Assembly: GCF_021568705.1 (NCBI RefSeq)
Contig: NZ_JAKGTH010000009.1
Location: forward strand, 248,001 to 312,000
Direction of reading: 5' to 3'
DNA from: Gillisia lutea
Lineage (GTDB): Bacteria > Bacteroidota > Bacteroidia > Flavobacteriales > Flavobacteriaceae
Length of the DNA: 64,000 bases
Every line of letters begins with the position of its first letter. The first letter of the stretch is position 1. This document shows positions 18,186 through 26,852 of this stretch, one piece after another. The translations under genes and the position numbers were made by a program. Under the pieces are notes generated by a model. The model was not told where the DNA came from and did no database searches. It worked only from the letters and a program-made list of their open reading frames with translations.

Positions 18186-19717
18186 TTTTTAAGGAATTTA
18201 TTACTTCCCAAGGAGAGATACTTATATATACGGGATCCCCAGACTTACCCCTAGTCGACAGCTTATCCCGAGGGCCTGGTGATCTTTGGCATAGCTCATT
18301 AGATCAAGGTTATGCGAGGGTATTTCCAGAATTGGTTTATCAAACAGCAGTCTTTTGGTGGTTTTTAAATGATTTTGAAAACTTGGATACATCTATTAAC
18401 TGGAGAATAAATCCTTCGAGTTTTGTGGTGAGAAAATCGGTTTGGAATGTATTTAATGGCTTTTCGTCTGATTATGAATCTGAAGATATAGCCGCCTTTG
18501 AGATGGGATATAGAATGTTGCGCCATGGAGGTGCAATCCCATTATATGTAAAGGAACTTTACCCTCCTCAGAAAAGCAAAATAGAATTTTCAATACGAGA
18601 TCGTTATAGGTTTTATAAGAAGAATTTCAAAACACAACATTCGGTGTATATGTTTTTAAAGCTATTAAAGGTAAATGCTTTAAAGGAGTTTAAAACGTAT
18701 TGGGGAGTCGATAAAGAAATACTCGTAAAGAATACTTTTCCGAGTATTCCGGCTAGAACTTTATCGGGAATTAAAGGGAATCCTACTGTAAGTGTGGTTA
18801 TTCCTACTATGTATAGGCAAAATTACACCTTACAATTATTAAAAGATTATAATTCTCAAACTTATCCAGTAACTCAAATAATTGTCGTGGATGCTACGCC
18901 CGAGGACAAAAGGGATGATACTATTTACAGCCGGCAGGATTTTAATTTTAAATTAACTGTAAGATGGCAGAAATCTACCGGAAGCTGTCACGCAAGGAAC
19001 GAAGCGATTCAACTTTGCCGAGGAGATTATATCATTTTTGCCGATGATGACACCCGTATTTTACCCGACTTTGTAGAAAACCATTTAAAATTCCTTCAAA
19101 AGTATAATGTAGAGGCATGTAATGGCTTAGATATTTCTGCTCCCATACATACTGATGGCTTGGATAAACTGAAGGAATTATATAAAAGATCTAAAAAAAA
19201 CACCCTTATAGCAGGAGCGGCTATGTCTTTTAGTAATGCCAATTCATGTGTAAAAAGAGAATTAGTTGAAAGCATTATCGGTAACGATATTAATTTTGAT
19301 GGGGGTTATGGTGAGGATACCGATTTTGGATTTAGGTTATTAAAGACAGGTGCAATATTAATGCAAAACCCTTATTCGCCCATTCTCCATTTAAAGCCTC
19401 CTTCGGGAGGGTATAGACATTGGGGGCTACAAGCATCATTAATAGGGAAAGCCAGAAAAAAACAAGCTTGGGAATTAGATCATCCTGTTAAATATATAAA
19501 ACCTGTTCCTAGTCCCACAATTTTATATGGAATCTTAAAACATTACCCTGAGAACCAAGTTAGAGAATATAGATCGAAATACTTTTTTTTGTATTTGTTT
19601 AAAGGAAAGAAAGGTAATATCTTTTTAAGATTATTAAAGCTACCATATAAACGACTTCAATTCAATAGGTCACTTTTTTATGCTAAGAACCTCCTGAAAC
19701 TTGGAGAAAGATTTTAA
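18182..19717 (+). CDS. Two-part family 2 glycosyltransferase (partial GT2 domain plus full GT2 domain)
   Basis: A 511-residue protein with an unusual build. Residues ~1-170 look like only the C-terminal half of a GT2 domain (INPSSFVVRKSVWNVFNGF, then ESEDIAAFEMGYRMLRHGG) and lack the nucleotide-binding N-terminal half. From about residue 200 a complete GT2 domain follows: VSVVIPTMYRQNYT, IIVVDATPEDKRDD in place of the usual DDGSxD, IIFADDDTRILP with the acidic triplet, and GGYGEDTDFGFRLLKTG with the catalytic acidic pair. The N-terminal half may help bind acceptor, or may be a relic of a lost domain. It overlaps the preceding gene by ATGA. Confidence 0.78.
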   Translation: MIFKEFITSQGEILIYTGSPDLPLVDSLSRGPGDLWHSSLDQGYARVFPELVYQTAVFWWFLNDFENLDTSINWRINPSSFVVRKSVWNVFNGFSSDYESEDIAAFEMGYRMLRHGGAIPLYVKELYPPQKSKIEFSIRDRYRFYKKNFKTQHSVYMFLKLLKVNALKEFKTYWGVDKEILVKNTFPSIPARTLSGIKGNPTVSVVIPTMYRQNYTLQLLKDYNSQTYPVTQIIVVDATPEDKRDDTIYSRQDFNFKLTVRWQKSTGSCHARNEAIQLCRGDYIIFADDDTRILPDFVENHLKFLQKYNVEACNGLDISAPIHTDGLDKLKELYKRSKKNTLIAGAAMSFSNANSCVKRELVESIIGNDINFDGGYGEDTDFGFRLLKTGAILMQNPYSPILHLKPPSGGYRHWGLQASLIGKARKKQAWELDHPVKYIKPVPSPTILYGILKHYPENQVREYRSKYFFLYLFKGKKGNIFLRLLKLPYKRLQFNRSLFYAKNLLKLGERF

Positions 19718-19727
19718 ATAGAATGCT

Positions 19728-20723
19728 ATGAATTTCAGCCTTATTGTTTGTACATACCAACGTTCTGAATCTTTACTAAAGTTACTTATTTCAGTTCAAG
19801 AACAAAGTCTTTACCCTGATCAAATTCTTATCATTGATGGATCTGAAGATGATAAAACTTCTAAAATATTAGAAGGTCGAAAGTTCTTAAATCTTGAATA
19901 TTTTAAAGTAGGAGCAAAGCACCGTGGACTTACAAAGCAGCGTAATTATGGTGTGTGTCAACTAGCGGAAAGTACAGAGATAGTTTGTTTTTTAGATGAT
20001 GATATAATTCTGGAAAAGGACTATTTCAAAAATCTCATACAAACCTATCAATTATACCCTAATGCGGTAGGTGTAAGTGGATATATCATTAATGAAGCTG
20101 AATGGAAAAGAAAGTCAAAATCGGAGGTGAGCTCGAAGGAGTTTTATTTTGCTGGATATAGCAGAATTGAAGGGTCCAGATTTCAATTCAGAAGAAAATT
20201 TGGTTTGGCTCCAGATTGTGCTCCGGGATATATGCCTGATTTTTCTCATGGATATTCTGTTGGGTTCTTACCTCCTTCCGGAAAGATCTATGAAGTTGAG
20301 ATGCTTATGGGAGGGATTGCTTCTTATAAGAAACATCTCTTTAAAACCATTAGGTTTTCCCCCTATTTTGAAGGTTATGGCCTGTATGAGGATGCCGATT
20401 TTTCTTTAAGGGCTTCAAAACTTGGTAAATTATACGTGAATACTTCAGCCCAGCTTGAACATCACCATGATTCTTTAGGAAGACCAAATCAATTTAAGTA
20501 CGGTAAAATGGTGGTGAGAAATGGATATTATGTATGGAAAGTTAAATATCCACAACCTGGCGTAAAAGCAAAATTTAAATGGCATGCCACTTCCTTTTTG
20601 TTAACACTCATTAGGTTTAGTAATTTTTTAACCGGCCCTAATAGAAAAGATGCTCTGTTTGAAAGCTTTGGTAGATGTATAGGTTTGTGGAGTTTATGGT
20701 GGAATTCTCCAAGCATTAAGTAA
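19728..20723 (+). CDS. Family 2 glycosyltransferase
   Basis: A 331-residue GT2 enzyme with FSLIVCTYQRSESL at the N terminus, ILIIDGSEDDKT (nucleotide-binding), CFLDDDIILEKDYF (DxD-type) and YGLYEDADFSLRASKLG (acidic base region). The layout is like that of the second domain of the preceding gene. The C-terminal region is basic and aromatic (KAKFKWHATSFLLTLIRF), possibly a membrane-contact helix. It starts 10 bases after the previous stop and ends 4 bases before the next gene, so it belongs to the same transcript. Confidence 0.86.
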   Translation: MNFSLIVCTYQRSESLLKLLISVQEQSLYPDQILIIDGSEDDKTSKILEGRKFLNLEYFKVGAKHRGLTKQRNYGVCQLAESTEIVCFLDDDIILEKDYFKNLIQTYQLYPNAVGVSGYIINEAEWKRKSKSEVSSKEFYFAGYSRIEGSRFQFRRKFGLAPDCAPGYMPDFSHGYSVGFLPPSGKIYEVEMLMGGIASYKKHLFKTIRFSPYFEGYGLYEDADFSLRASKLGKLYVNTSAQLEHHHDSLGRPNQFKYGKMVVRNGYYVWKVKYPQPGVKAKFKWHATSFLLTLIRFSNFLTGPNRKDALFESFGRCIGLWSLWWNSPSIK

Positions 20724-20727
20724 CGTA

Positions 20728-21720
20728 ATGAGAAAAAGCTGTATTATTTTTGGAAGTATCATTTTGATTATACTTAGTTTAAGTTTCTTCAATTATAACT
20801 ATCCCTTTATTACACCCAAAGTTGGAAAATGGTCGGTAGGCTTTCAAAAGGTAGGTCATATATTTCCATCCGTTATTGTAGATTCAAAACAATTAATTCC
20901 CTACACAAGGCTTGATAGCATTTTAAAATCAGAAGATAATTATATCGCTGATCCTTTTTATATCCAAGAAGCTGGAATTTATTATTTATTCGTTGAACTA
21001 AAAGGCAGAGAGAATGCCGATATAGCACTTTTTACCTCTAATAATGGTCAGGAATATTCGTATCAAGGAATTGTTCTAAATGAGTCTTTTCACCTCTCTT
21101 ATCCGCAAGTATTTAAGTATAAGAAGGAGTATTATATGTTACCCGAAACCAATGAAACAAATCAGGTTCTATTATATAAGGCTCAAAACTTTCCTTATAA
21201 TTGGATTATAGAGGATACTTTGATAAAAAATACCCGATTAAAGGATCCTACAATCTTATTGAGTAAAGATCGAAATCTTATTATTGGAGTAGACGATAAA
21301 TTAACCCAGTTTATATATGAAGCCGATTCGTTGAGAGGGAAGTGGAATGAAGTGGAAAACTATAAGCAAGGATGGGGCAATGAAACCAGACCGGCAGGTC
21401 GGTTTTTTCGATTGGATGAGAACTGGTATCTTCCGGTACAAGATAGGAGCTTAGGATACGGATCGGGAGTGAGTATCTATAAACTACAGTTAAAAGATAG
21501 ATTGGAATTGGTAAAGGAAAAATCTCGTTATCTGGAAGCACAGAAAAAGATAAAATGGTTTAATAGAGGGATGCATCACTTAGATATTCAGGCAGATGGA
21601 AAATCTTATTATATGGTATACGATGGTGATCATAATATAAACGATGAAGAATATTTTCAAATGAAAAGAACCTTTAAATTCAATCTTATAGATATTTACA
21701 ACTATTTTAGCAAAAACTAA
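20728..21720 (+). CDS. Membrane-anchored beta-propeller protein (GIPC-transferase N-domain/GH43-like)
   Basis: A 330-residue protein with one N-terminal hydrophobic segment (residues ~5-22, IIFGSIILIILSLSFF), which probably leaves the rest outside the inner membrane. The body shows repeated propeller-blade motifs: YIADPFYIQEAGIYYLFVE, YPQVFKYKKEYYMLPE, LKDPTILLSKDRNLI and ETRPAGRFFRLDENWYLPVQ. These resemble GH43-like five-bladed folds and the N-terminal domain found in glucosamine inositolphosphorylceramide transferase-like proteins. Its job here is unknown. It could bind or modify the glycan in the periplasm. The gene lies 4 bases after a GT2 gene. Confidence 0.62.
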   Translation: MRKSCIIFGSIILIILSLSFFNYNYPFITPKVGKWSVGFQKVGHIFPSVIVDSKQLIPYTRLDSILKSEDNYIADPFYIQEAGIYYLFVELKGRENADIALFTSNNGQEYSYQGIVLNESFHLSYPQVFKYKKEYYMLPETNETNQVLLYKAQNFPYNWIIEDTLIKNTRLKDPTILLSKDRNLIIGVDDKLTQFIYEADSLRGKWNEVENYKQGWGNETRPAGRFFRLDENWYLPVQDRSLGYGSGVSIYKLQLKDRLELVKEKSRYLEAQKKIKWFNRGMHHLDIQADGKSYYMVYDGDHNINDEEYFQMKRTFKFNLIDIYNYFSKN

Positions 21721-21764
21721 GTTAAACGAAGTTTTAAACCTCAAATAACTCGTAAAGAAATATA

Positions 21765-22316
21765 ATGCTGAAGGCCTTTAGAACCGACCTTATTAAGTAT
21801 AAACGTTATAGCGGGAAATCTGCTATGCGATTATTGCTTACACAGCAAGGGTTATGGGCAATTCTTGTATATAGAATTAACAATTCCATATTCAACACCA
21901 AACTTCCTAACTTGTTTAAAAATATACTTTTATTTTTTGGTTTAGTTTCTCAAAAATGGATAGAGATATTAACAGGAATTTCACTTCCGTATTCAGCAAC
22001 TATCGGATCACAATTTTACATTGGGCATTTTGGAGGAATAATTATAAACTCGAAAGCTGTAATTGGTAAGAACTGTAACATTTCGCAAGGAGTTACCATT
22101 GGAGTTAGCGGTCGTGGATTAAAAAGAGGTATTCCGGTAATTGGAAATAACGTTTATATTGGAGCAAATGCCGTTATTGCTGGTGAAATACAAATTGGAG
22201 ATAATGTAGTTGTGGCGGCGAATTCTCTTGTTGTTAATTCAGTGCCAGATAATTGTACCGTAGTTGGAGTTCCGGCAGCTGTGGTAAGTCAAAATAATTC
22301 TGAAGCCTATTTGTGA
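21765..22316 (+). CDS. Serine acetyltransferase-like hexapeptide O-acetyltransferase
   Basis: A 183-residue left-handed beta-helix acyltransferase of the CysE/WcaB kind. Hexapeptide repeats run from about residue 75 to the end (IGSQFYIGHFGGIIINSKA, VIGKNCNISQGVTIGVSG, VIGNNVYIGANAVIAG). A C-terminal VPDNCTVVGVPAAVV closes the helix. The H in YIGHFGG is the probable catalytic histidine. In a polysaccharide operon it more likely acetylates a sugar hydroxyl than serine (inference from context). A 44-bp gap precedes it, and its stop overlaps the next ATG (TGATG). Confidence 0.85.
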   Translation: MLKAFRTDLIKYKRYSGKSAMRLLLTQQGLWAILVYRINNSIFNTKLPNLFKNILLFFGLVSQKWIEILTGISLPYSATIGSQFYIGHFGGIIINSKAVIGKNCNISQGVTIGVSGRGLKRGIPVIGNNVYIGANAVIAGEIQIGDNVVVAANSLVVNSVPDNCTVVGVPAAVVSQNNSEAYL

Positions 22317-23422
22317 TGAAGTTTTTAGTAGTTACCAATGCTCCCTTACTAAAAGCTGAAAATAAATTTTCGGCGTATGCTCCCTATGTAAAGGAGATGG
22401 ATATTTGGTTTAGAAATGTTGATGAGGTTGGAATAATAGCGCCAAAAAGTTATCCGCAAAAAATTTTCTCTAAGGATTTTCAAAACCAAAACATAAAATT
22501 CTTTTCTATTCCCTTTTTTCAATTAAAAGGAATTTTAAATTTTCTAAAGAGCATATTTATTCTTCCTTTAATATTTTTTAAAGGTTTTCGTGCCTTTTTA
22601 TGGGCCGATCACATACATCTGCGTTGCCCGGGAAATATTGGTTTAATTGGTAGTGTCATTCAGATATTTTTTCCAAATAAACCCAAGACAGTTAAATATG
22701 CGGGAAATTGGGATCCACATTCAAAACAACCTTGGAGTTATAAACTTCAGAAATGGATTTTGAATAATACCTTTTTAAGTAGAAATATAAAAGTATTGGT
22801 ATATGGGAACTGGCCAAAACAATCAAAGAATATAATTCGCTTCTTTACCGCCTCTTTTTCCAAAGATGCGATAGTCGAGAGTGATAAGGATTTCAGAAAG
22901 CCGTATAAATTTATTTTTGTAGGTAGTTTGACTGCAGGGAAACGACCATTATTTGCCATTCGGCTTATGGAAATTCTGATGAGAAATAATATACCCGTTA
23001 CACTCGAACTCTATGGTGATGGAATTCTGAGAGAGGAAATTTTAGAATATATTCAAGTCAATAACTTGGAACCCTTTGTGAAAATGATGGGCAATAAAGA
23101 CTTGAACGAATTGATAGAAGCTTATAAATCTGCTCATTTTCTAATATTAGCCTCAATTTCTGAAGGTTGGCCTAAGGCCATAGCCGAGGCTATGTTCTAT
23201 GGGTGCATTCCAATTAGTACTGCAGTTTCCTGTATACCATGGATGTTAGATGAAGGTGAGAGAGGCATTTTAATTGATGCTGATCTTGAGAGTGCATCTA
23301 GAAAAATAATGAATGCTCTTGAAGACAAGGCTAACTTAGGTGTTATGAGCCAACGAGCCCAAGAATGGTCTGCTTCATATACGTTAGAAAGATTTGAATC
23401 AGAAATTCAGAAATTCTTATGA
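22316..23422 (+). CDS. Family 4 glycosyltransferase
   Basis: A 368-residue GT4 enzyme starting at the ATG within the upstream stop (TGATG); a GTG one codon earlier is also possible. The N-terminal half contains VKYAGNWDPHSKQPWSYKLQ. The C-domain starts at KFIFVGSLTAGKRPLFAIRL, continues with LELYGDGILREEIL, and carries the donor motif SEGWPKAIAEAMFYGCIPIS (E-x7-E). The product probably adds one sugar to the repeat unit. It is followed by another GT4 gene with a 4-base overlap. Confidence 0.88.
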   Translation: MKFLVVTNAPLLKAENKFSAYAPYVKEMDIWFRNVDEVGIIAPKSYPQKIFSKDFQNQNIKFFSIPFFQLKGILNFLKSIFILPLIFFKGFRAFLWADHIHLRCPGNIGLIGSVIQIFFPNKPKTVKYAGNWDPHSKQPWSYKLQKWILNNTFLSRNIKVLVYGNWPKQSKNIIRFFTASFSKDAIVESDKDFRKPYKFIFVGSLTAGKRPLFAIRLMEILMRNNIPVTLELYGDGILREEILEYIQVNNLEPFVKMMGNKDLNELIEAYKSAHFLILASISEGWPKAIAEAMFYGCIPISTAVSCIPWMLDEGERGILIDADLESASRKIMNALEDKANLGVMSQRAQEWSASYTLERFESEIQKFL

Positions 23423-24501
23423 GGGTTTTACAGCTAATTGATTCTTTACGTCCCGGTGGAGCAGAGAGAATGGCTTTAGCATATGCCAATGCACTAGTTC
23501 CCTTTGTAGAGCGATCATTTATTTGTTGTACCAGGATTGAAGGAACCTTAAAAGAGGAGATATCCAGTGACGTTGGATATTATTATCTTAACAAAAGGAA
23601 TAGCATCGATATACGGGCCTTCTTTAGGTTTTATAAAATTATAAAGGAGAACCATATAGATATCGTTCATGCCCACTCTAGCTCATATTTTATGGCTTCA
23701 GTTTTAAAAATGCTGGGAGTAAAATTTAAATTAGTATGGCACGATCATTATGGTGAAAGTGAATTTTTACAACGCAGAAAAACAGCATTTCTTAAACTTT
23801 TTTCAAATTATTTTGATGCCATTTTTTCTGTGAACTCGAAACTACAGGAATGGGCTCAATATGAATTGCAATGCAATTTGGTAAAGGTTAAATCTAATTT
23901 TGTTATTCCCGAAACTACTATAAATAAAGATGTTACGTTAAAAGGTGGAGACGTAGATTTTAAAATAATATGTGTAGCAAATTTGCGTCCTCAAAAAGAT
24001 CATCTCAACTTAATTAAGGCGTTCGAGGGACTAAGGTCAGACAGGAGTATTAGTTTGCATTTAATAGGAACCGATTTTAATAATGAATATTCTAAAAGAC
24101 TTAAAAGCTATATTGCGACTTCACCTTGTAGGAAAAATATATATGTATATGGCGCTCAACAAAACGTTTCATCCCTCTTGCAACAGGCAGAGCTAGGAGT
24201 GTTATCATCCAGATCAGAGGGTTTGCCATTAGCCTTGTTAGAATATGGAATGGCAGGTTTACCTGCTGTTGTAACCGATGTAGGAGAGAACAAATATGTT
24301 CTCAAAAATATGGGTAGATTGGTTCCTCCTGCAAACACTAATGCTTTAATTTCAGCAATTGAATATTACATGCTTAATGAGGATATAAGAACATCAGATG
24401 CTCGAAATTTTAAAAAGCATGTCACAGAAAATTATGCTTCAGATGTCGTTATTTCAGAAGTAATTGAAAATTATAAATATTGTATGTTGAATAAAAATTA
24501 A
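23419..24501 (+). CDS. Family 4 glycosyltransferase
   Basis: A 360-residue GT4 enzyme with the acceptor loop LIDSLRPGGAERMALAYANA (residues 6-25). DIVHAHSSSYFMASVL follows, then the C-domain start IICVANLRPQKDHLNLIKAF. The donor motif is SRSEGLPLALLEYGMAGLPA. PGGAER is common among GT4 proteins of capsule and O-antigen loci. The gene overlaps its upstream neighbour by 4 bases. A 61-bp gap follows before the polymerase/ligase-like gene. Confidence 0.9.
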   Translation: MRVLQLIDSLRPGGAERMALAYANALVPFVERSFICCTRIEGTLKEEISSDVGYYYLNKRNSIDIRAFFRFYKIIKENHIDIVHAHSSSYFMASVLKMLGVKFKLVWHDHYGESEFLQRRKTAFLKLFSNYFDAIFSVNSKLQEWAQYELQCNLVKVKSNFVIPETTINKDVTLKGGDVDFKIICVANLRPQKDHLNLIKAFEGLRSDRSISLHLIGTDFNNEYSKRLKSYIATSPCRKNIYVYGAQQNVSSLLQQAELGVLSSRSEGLPLALLEYGMAGLPAVVTDVGENKYVLKNMGRLVPPANTNALISAIEYYMLNEDIRTSDARNFKKHVTENYASDVVISEVIENYKYCMLNKN

Positions 24502-24562
24502 TTGTAACGTTAAATCACCCCATATTAAAGAGATAAATTACATAACATACTTACAATTAATT

Positions 24563-25882
24563 TTGGCCCATGTCCTTTTAGGATATTTAGTTTATTTATA
24601 TAGACCTCTGGCGCAATTCTTATTACTCGGGACTTTAGTCTTTTTCTTATTTTTTATAATAATAAGAGATAATAAAAAGAATGAAGCGCTTATGGCTGCC
24701 GCTTATATCGCAGGAGCAGAAGTTTTTTATAGAATGACCGGTGCTATGATCTTCTATGAAACCGGGAAATACACTGTTATTCTTCTGCTTTTAATTGGGA
24801 TGTTTTATAAAGGTACTTCTGCTAAAACAGTCCCATATTGGATATATCTCCTCATTTTAGTCCCCGGCATTGTCGTGGCTTCTGTCACTCTAGATTATGA
24901 TGTAGTTTTCAGAAAGGCGATTGCCTTTAACTTAAGTGGTCCTGTGTGTTTAGGTGTTGCAGCCTTATATTGTTATTACAAGAAAATAACCAAAACAGAG
25001 TTTAATTACCTGTTGCTAATGCTACTTTTACCACTGGTCACCAATATGGCCTATTTGTATTTTTACACTCCAAGTATTGGAGAAGCTTTAATGAGCGGAA
25101 CAAACTCTAATTATGCTGCCTCTGGTGGTTACGGCCCCAATCAAATCTCCACAGTAATGGGCTTGGGGGCATTTCTCGTATGTACCAGGTTATTTGTTAT
25201 TAAGGATAAAATAATAAATAGTGTAGACCTTCTACTTCTTGCCTTAATGAGCTATCGTGCCATGGTTACATTTTCAAGAGGAGGCGTAATAACAGGGCTC
25301 ATATGTGTTGTTGCTTTTCTTGTTATTTTTTATGGGAAGCAAAGCTCCAGAGACCAGTCAAAACTATTTAGTAAAATGCTTATTTTATTGATATCTATCG
25401 TCGCCATTTGGGGTTATACTGCATTGCAAACCCAAGGTCTTATAACCTATAGATATACCAATAGAAATGCAGCAGGAAAACTGGAAGATGATATTACTAC
25501 TGGTAGGGCCGAACTGATAACCACAGAACTACAGGGATTTTATTATAATCCGGTAATTGGTGTAGGAGTTGGGAAGGCTAAAGAAGCAAGATCAGCCGAA
25601 ACCGGTACAGAAACTGCCTCTCATAACGAAATTAGTCGATTATTATCTGAACATGGATTATTAGGTTTGGTTGCATTACTTATTCTTATATTTGTGCCAA
25701 TTGTTTTTTGGACAAAGTTTAGGAACAACTATTATTTCCTTGCATTCCTGGCATTTTGGTTTTTAACTATCAATCATTCTGCCATGCGAATAGCACTGCC
25801 AGCCTTCGTTTATGGGTTGGCTTTATTATATATTGTTGATGAAAAAAAAGATCCTATATATAGGAAACGACTTAAACATTAA
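24563..25882 (+). CDS. O-antigen polymerase/ligase-like membrane protein (Wzy/WaaL family)
   Basis: A 439-residue, very hydrophobic protein with about ten to twelve predicted membrane spans. A long periplasmic loop (about residues 290-365) is followed by SHNEISRLLSEHGLLGLVALL, the signature of the Wzy_C/WaaL superfamily. Such proteins polymerise repeat units or ligate finished glycan to its acceptor. Since a Wzt-like exporter ATPase lies upstream, a ligase role is possible as well as polymerisation. The chosen start is TTG at 24563, because it includes the first hydrophobic stretch; the first in-frame ATG would remove about 43 residues. The 3' end overlaps the next gene by 44 bases. Confidence 0.78.
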   Translation: MAHVLLGYLVYLYRPLAQFLLLGTLVFFLFFIIIRDNKKNEALMAAAYIAGAEVFYRMTGAMIFYETGKYTVILLLLIGMFYKGTSAKTVPYWIYLLILVPGIVVASVTLDYDVVFRKAIAFNLSGPVCLGVAALYCYYKKITKTEFNYLLLMLLLPLVTNMAYLYFYTPSIGEALMSGTNSNYAASGGYGPNQISTVMGLGAFLVCTRLFVIKDKIINSVDLLLLALMSYRAMVTFSRGGVITGLICVVAFLVIFYGKQSSRDQSKLFSKMLILLISIVAIWGYTALQTQGLITYRYTNRNAAGKLEDDITTGRAELITTELQGFYYNPVIGVGVGKAKEARSAETGTETASHNEISRLLSEHGLLGLVALLILIFVPIVFWTKFRNNYYFLAFLAFWFLTINHSAMRIALPAFVYGLALLYIVDEKKDPIYRKRLKH

Positions 25883-26852
25883 TAGCTTCACAGCTACCTA
25901 TATTTCCTTTTTCAGCAAAGTGCTAAAAAAGGAAGGCTATCAGGTACGTACTGCTTCTAACAAGAATAATAAAGCCTTACGCCTAATTGAAATGCTTGGA
26001 TTAATTGCAAAATACCATAAGACCACCGATATCGTGCTTATTGATACGTACGGTGCTATGAACTTTTATTACGCATATCTGGTAGCAAAGGCTTGTCAGC
26101 TATATAATCTGGACTACATCCCAATTCTACATGGGGGTAATTTGCCTACACGATTAGAAGAATCTAAAAGTTTTAGCGATAATTTATTCGGAAATGCTAA
26201 AATGAATGTAGCTCCCTCTCAGTTTTTGTATAGCATCTTTAAAAAATCTGGATATAATAATTTACAGATCATTCCTAATGCTATAGAGTTAAATAAATTT
26301 CCCTTTAAAGAAAGAACCGGTTTTACCCCAAAACTCTTGTGGGTAAGAAGATTTCAGGAGAGATATAATCCTATGATGGCATTAAAGGTTTTGGAATCTC
26401 TTAAAAAGAGCTTTCCAGAAGCCGAATTATGTATGGTGGGTCCGGAAAAGGATGGTTCCCTTCAAAAATGTAAGATATATGCCGAAAAGAATAATCTTAA
26501 TGTGAAATTTACCGGAAAACTTAAGAAAAAAGAGTGGGCAAAAGTTTCTGAAGACTATGACATTTTCCTGAATACAACCAATATTGACAATACTCCTATT
26601 AGCGTTATCGAAGCTATGGCTTTGGGCTTAGTGATTGTTTCAACCGATGTTGGAGGAATGCATCATCTTATCGAAGATAAAAGAGAAGGTTTTCTAGTCC
26701 CATCCAGAGATGAAGCGGCTATGACCGCAGCTATAATCAAGATTTTAGAAACACCTGCTTTGGGCGCCCAAATGGCAAGCCAGGCCAGAGCAAAGGTTGA
26801 GAATTTTGGTTGGAACGTGGTTAAGGAAGAGTGGAATAAATTATTAGAATAA
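25839..26852 (+). CDS. Family 4 glycosyltransferase (tandem copy 1)
   Basis: A 337-residue GT4 enzyme if started at the ATG at 25839 (MKKKILYIGND), which aligns with the start of the next gene. An earlier in-frame ATG (25812) lies further inside the upstream gene. Key blocks are PILHGGNLPTRLEESK, LLWVRRFQERYNPMMALKVL, CMVGPEKDGSLQKCKIYAEK, and FLNTTNIDNTPISVIEAMALG (donor site). The same blocks recur in the following gene, showing a tandem duplication. HGGN and the IDNTP-x-SVIE pattern are more like each other than like the other GT4 genes in this operon. Confidence 0.88.
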   Translation: MKKKILYIGNDLNINSFTATYISFFSKVLKKEGYQVRTASNKNNKALRLIEMLGLIAKYHKTTDIVLIDTYGAMNFYYAYLVAKACQLYNLDYIPILHGGNLPTRLEESKSFSDNLFGNAKMNVAPSQFLYSIFKKSGYNNLQIIPNAIELNKFPFKERTGFTPKLLWVRRFQERYNPMMALKVLESLKKSFPEAELCMVGPEKDGSLQKCKIYAEKNNLNVKFTGKLKKKEWAKVSEDYDIFLNTTNIDNTPISVIEAMALGLVIVSTDVGGMHHLIEDKREGFLVPSRDEAAMTAAIIKILETPALGAQMASQARAKVENFGWNVVKEEWNKLLE

